Of a stretch of 64,000 nucleotides of DNA, positions 15,122-23,492 are shown piece after piece. Within the stretch, counting starts at the first letter, position 1. Every line of letters begins with the position of its first letter. Position numbers and translations under genes: made by a program. The notes beneath the pieces are model-generated. The model was given only the letters and a program-made list of their open reading frames with translations, ran no database searches and was not told the origin of the DNA. Source of the stretch: Oscillospiraceae bacterium (lineage in GTDB: Bacteria > Bacillota > Clostridia > Oscillospirales > Oscillospiraceae); NCBI GenBank assembly GCA_024404315.1, contig JAKSQD010000003.1, positions 23,277 to 87,276 on the forward strand, given 5' to 3'.

Positions 15122-17049
15122 ACCAGAGCACCTCCCAGAATCACGCCCAGCATCAGCACGATGATGGCGACAGCGGCGATGAGAGAGGGCTTCATGACCT
15201 TATTCTCACCGAACCAGTTTTCCAGATACCAGGCGGAGAGCTGAAGCTCCTTGTCATTGCCCATGGTGTCAATAAAGTGGTTGTTATCGCCGGTGTTGAT
15301 GCCGGCCATGTAGTTGAGAACCTCACGGCGCTGAACCTTTTTGGACAGAGTGGCCAGCAGGGCGGGCAGCACAAGCACGCAGGCCAGCAGCACCACCATG
15401 ATAATCAGGTTGCCGGTGGAAATGGTGGGATCCACAGCGCCATACATGGTCTCCAGAATGGGCTGCATCAGCTTGCCGGACAGAACGGGGAAGCACAGGC
15501 AGATGAGAACCATAGCGGCAGCGTGGAGGAACAAAGAAAGATACTCGCCCTGTTCGGTGATATCCTTCTGGGGCTTGGTGTGGTTGATGGCGACCAGCTT
15601 ACTCAGCCACTTGGACCAATACAGCAGGGTGGTGGCGGAGCCGAAGCAGACCATCAGCACCAGCAGGGTTCCAAAGATGCGGCCAGCCTCCACAAAGCTT
15701 TTCAGGGCGGCCCATTTGGAGATGAGCATACCAAAGGGAGCCAGGAACATGCCACAGATGCCGATAATCATGATGGTGGCCAGCTTGGGCTGACGCTGAA
15801 TCAGACCGTGCATGGACTCCACGTCACGGCTGTGGGTGGTGTTCTCGATGGCGCCGATGCACTGGAAGAGCATGGACTTGGAGACAGCGTGGAACACAAT
15901 CAGGAACAGGCCAGCCCACACGGTTTCAGCCGAGCCAACACCGGCGCAGGCGGTAATCAAGCCCAGGTTGGAAATGGTGGAGAAGGCCAGCACACGCTTG
16001 CCGTCGGAGGTGGAAATGGCCATCAGCGAGGCGGAGAAGAAGGTCAGGCCGCCGATGAAAGCGACCATGTAGCCCGCCAGGTTGCCGTGCATGGCGGGAG
16101 CCAGACGCAGCAGCAGATAAACGCCAGCCTTAACCATGGTGGCGGAGTGCAGCAGAGCGGAGGAGGGAGTGGGAGCGACCATAGCGCCCAGCAGCCATTG
16201 AGAGAAGGGAAGCTGTGCGGACTTGGTGAGAGCGGCGAAGGCCAGCAGAGCCACGCAGCCAATGGCCACGGCCTCACCAGCGGAGCCGGAGGCGACCAAA
16301 TCATACAGGTCGATGGTGCCATAGGTCCAGCCGAACCAGATAATACCGGCGGCATAGCCCAGGCCGCCCAGCAGGTTCATCCACAGAGCTCGGAAGCTGT
16401 TGGTGACGGCCTCTTCGGTCTGGGTGTAGCCGATGAGCAGGAAGGAGATGACAGAGGTGATTTCCCAGAAGAAATACATCCAAGCCATGTTAGCGCTGAG
16501 AACAAGACCGAACATAGCGCCGATGAAGACAAACAGCAGGGGCAGGAAAAAGCTGCGCCGGTCGGCAAATTCGGTATGGTGCTGGTGGTAGCCTCTCATG
16601 TAGCCTACGGCATAGGTAGCAATCAGGCAGCCGACGCAGGCGACGATGAGAACCATGATGATGGTAAAACGGTCGATGACCATATGAGCTTTTTCTTCCA
16701 GTTCGACGCCGGAGAGAACTTCAAACCACACAACGCCCAGGGTCTGCACGGCACTAAGCATTGCAATGGGGAATTTTCCATGAGCGCAGCTGAGGAAGAT
16801 GACAAGGCACATCAGCAGCAGCTCACATGCCAGGATGATGTGATCCACGGTTCCCGTTTCAACGTACAGCTCGACGGTTTGAGCACCGCCCAGTGCCCAC
16901 TGCGCTACCAGCGTCAGAGCCGCCACGATGGTGACGGCGCTGCCGGTGTAGATGACGCACCCACGGAGCTGATCCTCCTTGATAAGGGCCGTTGCAGCGG
17001 CGACGAGGAAGGGGAAGAGGATCAACACAGGAACCAGGTTCGCAATCAT
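15118..17049 (-). CDS. echA: Ech hydrogenase membrane subunit A (NuoL-like antiporter module)
   Basis: The large membrane subunit, 643 residues, related to NuoL/MrpA antiporter-like subunits and presumed to pump protons or sodium. It has about 16 hydrophobic segments and the core motif GAMVAPTPSSALLHSATMVKAG, with conserved charged residues in helices such as AALTKSAQLPFSQWL. It is first in the operon echABCDEF. Start ATG 17049 has AAAGGA upstream; longer in-frame extensions run into the promoter region. A clear promoter lies at 17176-17204. Confidence 0.95.
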   Translation of the reverse strand: MIANLVPVLILFPFLVAAATALIKEDQLRGCVIYTGSAVTIVAALTLVAQWALGGAQTVELYVETGTVDHIILACELLLMCLVIFLSCAHGKFPIAMLSAVQTLGVVWFEVLSGVELEEKAHMVIDRFTIIMVLIVACVGCLIATYAVGYMRGYHQHHTEFADRRSFFLPLLFVFIGAMFGLVLSANMAWMYFFWEITSVISFLLIGYTQTEEAVTNSFRALWMNLLGGLGYAAGIIWFGWTYGTIDLYDLVASGSAGEAVAIGCVALLAFAALTKSAQLPFSQWLLGAMVAPTPSSALLHSATMVKAGVYLLLRLAPAMHGNLAGYMVAFIGGLTFFSASLMAISTSDGKRVLAFSTISNLGLITACAGVGSAETVWAGLFLIVFHAVSKSMLFQCIGAIENTTHSRDVESMHGLIQRQPKLATIMIIGICGMFLAPFGMLISKWAALKSFVEAGRIFGTLLVLMVCFGSATTLLYWSKWLSKLVAINHTKPQKDITEQGEYLSLFLHAAAMVLICLCFPVLSGKLMQPILETMYGAVDPTISTGNLIIMVVLLACVLVLPALLATLSKKVQRREVLNYMAGINTGDNNHFIDTMGNDKELQLSAWYLENWFGENKVMKPSLIAAVAIIVLMLGVILGGALV

Positions 17050-17175
17050 TGATCTCAATCCTTTCTTTTTCTTTTGTGGAGCGGGGAGGGACGTTTTTCC
17101 CTGTGAGCAGCACACAGAGGGGGAAAACTCCTTCACGCACCCATTGAATGATCGGGACACAAAATGCCCAACCAT

Positions 17176-17204
17176 ATTATATAACATTGTCCACTTTTTG
17201 TGAA
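17176..17204 (-). promoter_or_regulatory. Promoter of the ech operon
   Basis: On the minus strand TTCACA (17199-17204) and a perfect TATAAT (17176-17181) are spaced by 17 bases. The spacer contains GTGGACAA, part of a 13-base block (17187-17199) repeated in the same orientation at 17385-17397. This could be a regulator site, but no known motif fits. The rest of 17205-17555 is AT-rich without a credible gene. Confidence 0.7.
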
Positions 17205-17505
17205 GAGTCTGTTAAAAGAAAGAATGAAATGTTGTGAGATAAGTTATAAAAAAACTATTCTTTCTGAGGGGTGAAATGGTTCTGAACCCCGTCATACAAG
17301 CATATACTGTTTGTGCTGTGGTGATGGTTCAGGGACATAGGGGAAAATGGATTCTTCATAAAAAATTCATAAGCTGGTGACAATTTGTCCACTTTTTTCC
17401 CGGAGGACGGGTGTAAACTCATCACAGTGAAAAGAGGGCTGGGAGAGGCTCTCGACCTACTGTCTCATTCGTCGGCAATCGTCGGCGCAGGAGGCAGACT
17501 AGATG

Positions 17506-17525
17506 CGCCGGAGGTTCCTCCGGCG
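17506..17525. repeat. Perfect short inverted repeat
   Basis: CGCCGGAGG and CCTCCGGCG (9 bases each, 2-base loop) lie between the ech promoter region and the GIY-YIG gene. No T-run follows, so it is not an obvious terminator. Confidence 0.5.
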
Positions 17526-17555
17526 AACATAAGACGTGACAAAAAAATCAGCCGC

Positions 17556-17584
17556 TTGCGCTTCTCCATTCTCTGCGCTACAAT
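17556..17584 (+). promoter_or_regulatory. Promoter for the GIY-YIG gene
   Basis: TTGCGC (17556-17561) and TACAAT (17579-17584) are spaced by 17 bases, with GGGGAGG following just before ATG 17611. Confidence 0.6.
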
Positions 17585-17610
17585 AACCGGGAAGAGGGGA
17601 GGCAGCCGCC

Positions 17611-17889
17611 ATGAAACAGAAAGCAACCTGGTGGGTCTATCTGCTCCGGTGCGGCGACGGCAGCCTTTATACCGGCGTGACCACCGATCCCCTCCGCCGT
17701 GAGCGGCAGCACAACGCTGGAACCGGGGCGAAATATACCCGGGCACGCCGTCCGGTGGAGCTGGTTTATCGGGAGGTCTGCCCGGATCAAAGCGCCGCAC
17801 TCAAACGGGAATGGGCCATCAAACAATTGCCCCGAAGCAAAAAGCTGCTGCTCATCGGGGAAGAAAAAAACCAGAAAGAACGCCCATAA
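17611..17889 (+). CDS. GIY-YIG nuclease family protein (UPF0213/YhbQ-like)
   Basis: A 92-residue protein consisting only of the GIY-YIG fold. The signature is split across WWVYLLRCGDGSLYTGVTTD (the second element is YTG rather than YIG), followed by the conserved Arg in LRRERQHN, and KYTRARRPVELVY with a late Glu in LKREWAIK. Stand-alone members of this family have weak DNA-end nuclease activity in some bacteria, and their cellular role is unclear. It stands alone between the ech promoter and the DUF1002 gene, 49 bases upstream of the latter. Confidence 0.9.
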   Translation: MKQKATWWVYLLRCGDGSLYTGVTTDPLRRERQHNAGTGAKYTRARRPVELVYREVCPDQSAALKREWAIKQLPRSKKLLLIGEEKNQKERP

Positions 17890-17938
17890 AGAAAAAAGCG
17901 TCAGCCTTGTGAACTGACGGACAGAAAGGAACCCAAAT

Positions 17939-18826
17939 ATGTGGAACAAATTGCTGGCAGCTCTATTGGCTGTGGCCATGCTGGTGAGCGTTTCCGCTGT
18001 CGCTTCCGCCAAAGAGGGGCGAAAGGAGACAAAAGGCTATTTGGTGCTGGGGGAGGACTTGAAGGAGGCGGAAAAAACCGAGGTGCTCAAGCTGCTCCAG
18101 GTGGATGACCTGGAAGAGTATGTGGTTCGCTATACCTCCAACGCTCAGGAGCATGAGGCCTTTGACAGTTATCTCAGCCCCAGCGTGGTGGGCAAGCGGG
18201 CGCTTAGTTCCATCCTGATGGTGCCCGGCGAGAAGGGCAGCGGAATTTCCGTCTCCGCTTATCAAATCAACTATTGCACCGTGGAGATGTATCAGAACGC
18301 CTTAATCTCCGCCGGTGTGGAGGATGTGGCCATCACCATTGCCGCTCCCATGCCCGCCTCCGGCACTTGCGCCCTGGTCAGCGCCATGAACGCCTATTCC
18401 ATCCTCTCCGGGGAGGAAATTGACCAAGAAAAGGCGGATGCCGCCGTGGATGAGCTTGTCACCACCGGAGATTTGGGCGATGCCATTGGAGACAACGACA
18501 AGGCGGCGGAGCTGATCGCCCTGCTGAAACAGCAGATGATTGAGCACAATCTCAGCAAAGAGGAGCTCTCCAAGGCGCTGGAGGAGGGCTGCAAGCAGTA
18601 TCGAATCACCATCGAGCCTCAGCTCAAGCAGAAAATCATTGACCTTCTGATGAAAATTAAAAACACGGACATTGATGTCAACAAGCTGGCGCAGCAGGCC
18701 GGGGACCTTTACCAAAAGGTCAGCGGCACGATGGAAAAAATGGGCATTACCAGGGAGAACACCCTCAGCTTTTTCCAAAAGCTGGCTCATCTGCTGGCGG
18801 ATTTTCTCGACAGCCTGAGCAAATAA
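17939..18826 (+). CDS. DUF1002 family exported protein
   Basis: A 295-residue protein with an N-terminal signal peptide cleaved near VASAKE (residue ~25). The rest fits the DUF1002 family, with GEDLKEAEKTEVLKLL near the mature start and the hydrophobic stretch DVAITIAAPMPASGTCAL in the middle. The C-terminal half is helical, rich in Lys, Glu and Leu. DUF1002 proteins are common in Clostridia and their function is unknown. A small hairpin (17898-17918) and AAAGGA precede the start, and a strong terminator lies at 18841-18880. Confidence 0.85.
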   Translation: MWNKLLAALLAVAMLVSVSAVASAKEGRKETKGYLVLGEDLKEAEKTEVLKLLQVDDLEEYVVRYTSNAQEHEAFDSYLSPSVVGKRALSSILMVPGEKGSGISVSAYQINYCTVEMYQNALISAGVEDVAITIAAPMPASGTCALVSAMNAYSILSGEEIDQEKADAAVDELVTTGDLGDAIGDNDKAAELIALLKQQMIEHNLSKEELSKALEEGCKQYRITIEPQLKQKIIDLLMKIKNTDIDVNKLAQQAGDLYQKVSGTMEKMGITRENTLSFFQKLAHLLADFLDSLSK

Positions 18827-18840
18827 CGCCATCCAATCAC

Positions 18841-18880
18841 ACGGGTCTGAGGAACGGTGGAAGCCCTCAGACCCGTTTAT
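18841..18880. terminator. Terminator between the DUF1002 gene and the XRE regulator
   Basis: ACGGGTCTGAGG (18841-18852) and CCTCAGACCCGT (18865-18876) form a 12-pair stem followed by TTTATTT. It also lies at the end of the converging XRE gene. Confidence 0.8.
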
Positions 18881-19089
18881 TTGTCCTCAAACTCATACTC
18901 CATCAGGTCGCCCGGCTGCACATGGAAGTATTCGCACAGCACCGCAATGGTTTTGGTGTTGATGTGATCTCCTTTTGCAATTCGATCCCAGGTTGTTTGC
19001 GAGAGTATTTTTTCTTTTTTTGTCAGAGTATAACCGCTGACACCTCGTGCAGCCATCAGAGAACGCAGGTTTTGATAAGAAATGGGCAT
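18877..19089 (-). CDS. Small XRE/Cro-type DNA-binding regulator
   Basis: A 70-residue, single-domain helix-turn-helix protein of the XRE/Cro type. The HTH runs from about residue 4 to 60, with the recognition segment near LSQTTWDRIAKGDHINTKTI, ending in QPGDLMEYEFEDK, a common terminus in YozG/HTH_26 proteins. It diverges from the gene at 19190, and the intervening 100 bases hold two copies of a candidate operator. It is the best local candidate for the protein binding them, repressing the facing gene. Confidence 0.85.
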   Translation of the reverse strand: MPISYQNLRSLMAARGVSGYTLTKKEKILSQTTWDRIAKGDHINTKTIAVLCEYFHVQPGDLMEYEFEDK

Positions 19090-19110
19090 AACAATACCTC
19101 AAAAAAAGAC

Positions 19111-19171
19111 TTGACTTCCCGCAAAAGAGGGGATATACTAGCGTTACAAACGTCCCGCAAAAAAGGGGATA
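19111..19171 (+). promoter_or_regulatory. Promoter with two direct-repeat operators
   Basis: TTGACT (19111-19116) and TATACT (19134-19139) are spaced by 17. CCCGCAAAAGAGGGGATA (19118-19135) fills the spacer and CCCGCAAAAAAGGGGATA (19154-19171) lies between the start of transcription and the ribosome site. The repeats are 36 bases apart and differ at one base. Each has TCCC/GGGGA flanks in inverted orientation, as expected for a dimeric repressor. Confidence 0.7.
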
Positions 19172-19189
19172 AACAAAGGAGGCTTCTTA

Positions 19190-19465
19190 ATGAATTCAAT
19201 CCTTGATCGACTGTACAACGGAGATTACAGCGTCATAGACCGGAAAAGCTCGCCGGAGTACCAAGCAGCATCACAGGAAACGGAGCCGTTCTGGGAAACC
19301 ATCGGAGAAAGCTTGGGCGTGCGGTTTTGCACGGATTTTTCCGACGCCCTGGCGGGACAAGCCACCGTCCAGGAGAAAGAAGCCTTCCGGGAAGGGTTTC
19401 ATCTCGGCGGCCAGCTCATTCTGGAGCTGCTGACACGAAAAGAGAATACGACACCCTCATTATAG
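19190..19465 (+). CDS. Small DUF6809-like protein
   Basis: A 91-residue protein of unknown function. It begins MNSILDRLYNGDYSV, has an acidic middle, and ends in a helix with the pattern EAFREGFHLGGQLILELL, which resembles the DUF6809 group of small Clostridial proteins. No catalytic motif is visible. AAAGGAGG lies before ATG 19190, and the operator-laden promoter and divergent XRE gene suggest tight repression. No larger mobile element is seen around it. The family assignment is from memory of its pattern and not certain. Confidence 0.6.
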   Translation: MNSILDRLYNGDYSVIDRKSSPEYQAASQETEPFWETIGESLGVRFCTDFSDALAGQATVQEKEAFREGFHLGGQLILELLTRKENTTPSL

Positions 19466-19626
19466 AGAAAAATCAGCGGAAAAGCAACGCAAAAAGAAAA
19501 CTCCTTTCGCCGCTCTTGTCATGCACATCTTTTTCTTGCACACCTCCTCCACCGGCTGTATAATAACGGCATGGCAAATCGAATTTTGCAAAAAGGAGCA
19601 ATATTTCATTCATTGGAGGAATCAAT

Positions 19627-20658
19627 ATGACCTTTCAGGAAGTCATCACCAACGCTCGGGCGTGCATCGGCGACAAGTGCCACGCCTGCCCCGTCTGCAA
19701 CGGCAGAGCCTGCAAAAACAGCCTCCCCGGCCCCGGTTCCAAGGGCGTAGGTGATACCGCTATTCGCAATTATGACAAGTGGCAGGAAGTCCGTGTCAAT
19801 ATGGACACCCTCACGGCTCAAAAGCCCGTGGATACCAGCTTGGAGCTGTTCGGAAAAACCTTTCGTTATCCCTTCTTTGCCGGTCCTGTGGGTGCTGTCA
19901 CGCTGCATTACAGCAACAAATTCAACGATGTGACGTATAACAACACCTTGGTTTCCGGCTGCGCCAAGGCTGGCATTGCCGCTTTCACCGGCGACGGCAT
20001 CGACCCCGGCGTGATGACCGCTGCTACCGCCGCCATTGCCGCAAACGACGGCATGGGCGTTCCCACCGTCAAGCCCTGGAACATCGACACCATCCGCACC
20101 AAAATGAACCAGTGCAAGCAGTCCGGTGCGTTCGCCGTCGCCATGGACGTGGATGCCGCCGGTCTGCCCTTCCTCAAGGGGATGAATCCCCCCGCCGGTG
20201 CAAAGAGCGTGGAGGAGCTGAAAGCCATCGTTGAAGCCGCCGAAAAGCCCTTCCTGGTCAAGGGCGTGATGACCGTCCGTGGCGCACGCAAAGCCAAGGA
20301 AGCGGGAGCCGCTGGCATCATCGTCTCGAACCACGGCGGTCGTGTGCTGGATCAGTGCCCCGCTACTGCTGAGGTTCTGCCCGAAATCGTCGAGGCGCTG
20401 AAGGGCTCCGGCATGAAGATTCTGGTGGACGGCGGCATCCGCACCGGCGTGGACGTGTTCAAGGCGCTGGCGATGGGCGCTGATGCGGTTATCATCGCCC
20501 GTCCCTTCGTGACCGCTGTCTACGGCGGCGAGGAAGCGGGCATTCAGGCGCTGGTCAGCAAGCTGGGCGGCGAGCTGGAGGACACCATGGCCATGTGCGG
20601 CGCTTATTCTCTGGATGAGATTGCCCCTGACATGGTGCGAATCCCCAAAAATTTCTAA
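19627..20658 (+). CDS. FMN-dependent alpha-hydroxy-acid oxidizing protein
   Basis: A 343-residue TIM-barrel flavoprotein of the lactate/glycolate dehydrogenase family, which oxidises 2-hydroxy acids. FMN and substrate residues appear in SNHGGRVLDQ (His acts as the base, Arg binds the carboxylate) and LVDGGIRTGVDVFKALAMGAD. The N-terminus is unusual in carrying a cysteine-rich segment, CIGDKCHACPVCNGRACKN; similar segments occur in Clostridial members and might bind a metal or cluster. In an anaerobe the electron acceptor is unlikely to be oxygen. Start ATG 19627 lies behind GGAGGAATCAAT. A lipoprotein gene follows 22 bases later. Confidence 0.88.
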   Translation: MTFQEVITNARACIGDKCHACPVCNGRACKNSLPGPGSKGVGDTAIRNYDKWQEVRVNMDTLTAQKPVDTSLELFGKTFRYPFFAGPVGAVTLHYSNKFNDVTYNNTLVSGCAKAGIAAFTGDGIDPGVMTAATAAIAANDGMGVPTVKPWNIDTIRTKMNQCKQSGAFAVAMDVDAAGLPFLKGMNPPAGAKSVEELKAIVEAAEKPFLVKGVMTVRGARKAKEAGAAGIIVSNHGGRVLDQCPATAEVLPEIVEALKGSGMKILVDGGIRTGVDVFKALAMGADAVIIARPFVTAVYGGEEAGIQALVSKLGGELEDTMAMCGAYSLDEIAPDMVRIPKNF

Positions 20659-20680
20659 TCAGTGGTGTGAGGTGAGGAAG

Positions 20681-20995
20681 ATGAAAAAAAGAATGCTGCT
20701 GCTCCTGGTGGCGTTCGCCCTTCTGGTGAGCGTTGCGGGCTGTGCCAAGAAAACGTCCGTGCATATTTCCTTAGTGGGAATGGATGGCGTTCAAGTGACC
20801 CAAATTCCTGAAAAGCTGGAAAATTACTCCGTCGAAGAGAACGAGATTACAGTAACGGTCAAGCAGGAAGGAGATTATACCTTCGTGGTAGAGGATGAGG
20901 ACGGAAACGAATATACCCTCCTGCTGCATTATTATGACGGAAAAGCAGAGGTTTCTTCGGAAGATGGCATTATGTTCATCACCGGAGTGGGATAA
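20681..20995 (+). CDS. Small lipoprotein of unknown function
   Basis: A 104-residue predicted lipoprotein. The start MKKRMLLLLVAFALLVSVAGC gives a compact signal peptide with lipobox SVAGC (Cys about 21). The mature part is a short beta-rich domain with alternating acidic and hydrophobic residues (YTFVVEDEDGNEYTLLLHYY), probably a small immunoglobulin-like or beta-sandwich fold. No known family is recognised. GAGGTGAGGAAG precedes the start, and the gap of 22 bases after the hydroxy-acid dehydrogenase gene suggests cotranscription. Confidence 0.75.
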   Translation: MKKRMLLLLVAFALLVSVAGCAKKTSVHISLVGMDGVQVTQIPEKLENYSVEENEITVTVKQEGDYTFVVEDEDGNEYTLLLHYYDGKAEVSSEDGIMFITGVG

Positions 20996-21176
20996 ATCAT
21001 GGAACGGGGCGCAAAAATCAGGCGCTCCGTGTGCAAAAAACGTCCTGCTTGCGGGTTCCCTCTTCCGCAGGCGGAGAGAATAACAGGGAAAACGCTCTGC
21101 TGACTGCGGTTGGCGGGGTGTTTTTCGTTTACAGCGCATGGAAGGGGGAATACAATCTCTTTTCATGGATAACTCC

Positions 21177-22112
21177 TCACGTTCTCGCACATTCGCCGCC
21201 CGTCCCCCGTAGGATGTCTAACCCATGCTCCAGCGTGGGAAGGACAAACTCTAAGGATTCCTTGACTGCTTTGGGACTGCCCGGAAGATTGACAATGAGG
21301 GTCTGTTTCCGAATGCCCGACACTGCCCGACTGAGCATAGCACGGGGGGTAATGGTCATGGAATAGGCTCGAATCCCTTCGGCAATACCGTTTGCCATGC
21401 GGTCACAGACGGCTATGGTCGCTTCCGGCGTGATATCACGGGGAGAAAAGCCCGTTCCGCCTGTTGTGAGAATGAGATTGACCTGACGCTGGTCTGCAAG
21501 GCGTATCATCTGACGCTGTAACGGTGCTTTTTCATCAGGCAGCAAGAGACATTCTACCACGTTATATCCTGCGTTTTTCAGCAGTTCCTCAATCAAAGGA
21601 CCGCTCTTGTCCTCACGCTCGCCCTTGGCACCCTTGTCACTCAGAGTGATAACCGCCGCTGTAAAGGGGCGGTCTGCTTCTGGGGGAAGCATAGTAATCT
21701 CATCCCCCACTTGAATCTTTCCACCCTTGAGAACCTGCGTAAAAACACCCATACGGGGCATAATGCAGTCCCCCACCTGATGATAAATGGCGCAATGACT
21801 GTGGCACTCCTTCCCTATCTGCGTCAGCTCTAATAGTGCTTCGCCAATCTGAAAGCGTGTGCCGACTGGGAGCTTGTTCAGCTCAAAGCCCTCCGCCACG
21901 AGATTTTCACCAAACGCACCGAAGGCGACATTTGCACCCTTTGCACGAAACTCCTCGATTGCTTCAAAGCTCAAAAGGCTGACTTGTCTGTGCCACTTTC
22001 CGCCGTGGGCATCCCCCTGAATGCCCCAATCCTGTACCAACTCGGCGCAGGTCAGCTCATGCTTTGCCGTTCCACGCTGTTCGCTGATACAAATTGCCTT
22101 AATCGTTCCCAT
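21177..22112 (-). CDS. MOSC domain fused to MogA/MoaB-type molybdopterin adenylyltransferase
   Basis: A 311-residue bifunctional molybdenum-cofactor protein. Residues 1-145 form a MOSC domain, with GDAHGGKWHRQVSLL and the Cys-containing GKECHSHCAIY; MOSC proteins handle sulfurated or labile Mo. Residues ~150-311 form the MogA/MoaB domain, with AAVITLSDKG, the nucleotide/molybdopterin loop LTTGGTGFSPRD, and IVNLPGSPKAVKES. MogA adenylates molybdopterin before MoeA inserts molybdate. Such fusions are known in Clostridia. It is the last gene of moeA-mobB-moaA-MOSC/mog, downstream of a Moco riboswitch. Confidence 0.92.
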   Translation of the reverse strand: MGTIKAICISEQRGTAKHELTCAELVQDWGIQGDAHGGKWHRQVSLLSFEAIEEFRAKGANVAFGAFGENLVAEGFELNKLPVGTRFQIGEALLELTQIGKECHSHCAIYHQVGDCIMPRMGVFTQVLKGGKIQVGDEITMLPPEADRPFTAAVITLSDKGAKGEREDKSGPLIEELLKNAGYNVVECLLLPDEKAPLQRQMIRLADQRQVNLILTTGGTGFSPRDITPEATIAVCDRMANGIAEGIRAYSMTITPRAMLSRAVSGIRKQTLIVNLPGSPKAVKESLEFVLPTLEHGLDILRGTGGECART

Positions 22113-22119
22113 GATTCTC

Positions 22120-23082
22120 TCATCCCCCTATTTTTGACATCTCATGCCGTTCTGTAATATCCTGATACCGTTCAAAGCAGTGCTGTTCGGGCTTCTTCCG
22201 CATAACGCTTTTCATCCGCTGTTCCGCTGTGAGCAAATCGTCCCTTCTCAGCGGTTCACGCAAATCTGCCCCGTCCTCATAGCAGAGACACGCCTTTAAA
22301 AAACCCGTTGCCGTGAGCCTGACCCGGTTGCACTGAGCGCAGAAGCGCCCATGAATGGCGCTGATAAAGCCCACTGAGCCGCCGTTTTGCATCGTATAAT
22401 AGACTGCCGGACCGTTGCCGTGTACCATATTGTCAGGCGTAAGGATGCCATAGCGCTGTGCGATCTGCTCCTGTAGCCACTGATTGGATACCGTTTGAAA
22501 TTCTGCTCCATGACCAATGGGCATCATCTCAATAAAGCGCAGTACCACGCCCTCCGACAGAGCAAAATTTAAAAGCTCTGCCCATTCGCCTTGATTGACT
22601 CCTCTTTGCAATACAGCATTCAGCTTGACGGTAAGTCCGGCTTCCTTTGCGGCACGAATGCCCTTTAAGACCGACGGTAATCTATCCCGTCCCGTAATTT
22701 GAGTATATTTCTCACGGTCTAATGTGTCAAGGCTGACATTGACCGCTGTTAGACCGTTTTCCCTGAGTGCTTCGGCGTACTCAGCCAGCAATACACCGTT
22801 TGTTGTCAGTGTCACCTGTTCGATTCCCTCGATGGCACATAACCGCTTTACAAGGTCAGCACAGCCAAGGCGTACCAACGGTTCACCGCCGGTCAGCTTG
22901 ACCTTTCGGATTCCAAGCCCTGCCCCAATGGTGCAAATCTGCTCTATCTCCTCATAGGTTAAAATCCGCTCCATCGGAAGCCAGTCACAGCCCTCCGGCA
23001 GACAATACTGACACCGTAAATTACAGCGGTCTGTAATCGAAAGACGCAGATAGTCAATCTCCCGTCCGTAATCATCCCTCAT
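22120..23082 (-). CDS. moaA: GTP 3',8-cyclase MoaA
   Basis: A radical SAM enzyme (320 residues) that, with MoaC, converts GTP to cyclic pyranopterin, the first step of molybdopterin synthesis. The SAM cluster motif is CNLRCQYC near residue 19. A second [4Fe-4S] site is formed by FCAQCNRVRLTATGFLKAC in the C-terminal part. KLTGGEPLVR matches the SAM-binding GGE motif. The C-terminal GG pair that activates MoaA-type enzymes is present (KIGG). The start overlaps the mobB stop by four bases. MoaC, MoaD and MoaE are not in the window. Confidence 0.96.
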   Translation of the reverse strand: MRDDYGREIDYLRLSITDRCNLRCQYCLPEGCDWLPMERILTYEEIEQICTIGAGLGIRKVKLTGGEPLVRLGCADLVKRLCAIEGIEQVTLTTNGVLLAEYAEALRENGLTAVNVSLDTLDREKYTQITGRDRLPSVLKGIRAAKEAGLTVKLNAVLQRGVNQGEWAELLNFALSEGVVLRFIEMMPIGHGAEFQTVSNQWLQEQIAQRYGILTPDNMVHGNGPAVYYTMQNGGSVGFISAIHGRFCAQCNRVRLTATGFLKACLCYEDGADLREPLRRDDLLTAEQRMKSVMRKKPEQHCFERYQDITERHEMSKIGG

Positions 23083-23492
23083 TCGTTCTGTTTCTCCATT
23101 TCTGTAACAATGTGGTCAGCAACATTACATGGATTGGGAAGCGGTTCTTTCGGATAGTTACAGATTGTCTTTGGATAGGAGCTGTGCTTTAACCCCTCTA
23201 TCAAAATAACATCCGCTTCGGGAAAGACAGCAAACAGTGCCGTTTCGTCAATCCCATGACATTCCTTAGTCATCATAAACCGATTACCCGAAAAAACCGC
23301 TGTTCCGTATGCCCCCGCTCGATGGTGCTTCCAGCTGTCTGTGTCTGGCACATCCGGCTCAAAATCGTGACCATCGTGCTTGACGGTTGCCACCCGATAG
23401 CCACGCCGGGTCAATTCTGCTATGACACCCTCCATGAGAGTGGTCTTTCCGCTGTTTTTATAGCCGGAAATGGCATAGATATACGGTCTCAT
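23079..23492 (-). CDS. mobB: Molybdopterin-guanine dinucleotide biosynthesis adaptor MobB
   Basis: A 137-residue P-loop GTPase that supports attachment of GMP to molybdopterin. The Walker A motif is SGYKNSGKTTL near residue 9, followed by VKHDGHDFEPDVPDTDSWKH, a hallmark of MobB, and ILIEGLKHSSYPKT. It overlaps both neighbours (moeA, moaA) by ATGA junctions, a sign of tight coupling. The presence of MobB with MobA suggests the bis-MGD form of the cofactor used by the molybdoenzyme at 28188-30284. Confidence 0.94.
   Translation of the reverse strand: MRPYIYAISGYKNSGKTTLMEGVIAELTRRGYRVATVKHDGHDFEPDVPDTDSWKHHRAGAYGTAVFSGNRFMMTKECHGIDETALFAVFPEADVILIEGLKHSSYPKTICNYPKEPLPNPCNVADHIVTEMEKQNE

Noticed and set aside
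15277-17052. 591-codon plus-strand frame opposite echA
   Set aside because: Shadow of the membrane-protein gene; extreme Gln/His/Gly content and no ribosome site.
21004-21030. Hairpin ACGGGGCGC/GCGCTCCGT as terminator between the small lipoprotein gene and the MOSC/Mog gene
   Set aside because: Neither strand has a T-run after the stem, so there is no support for termination.
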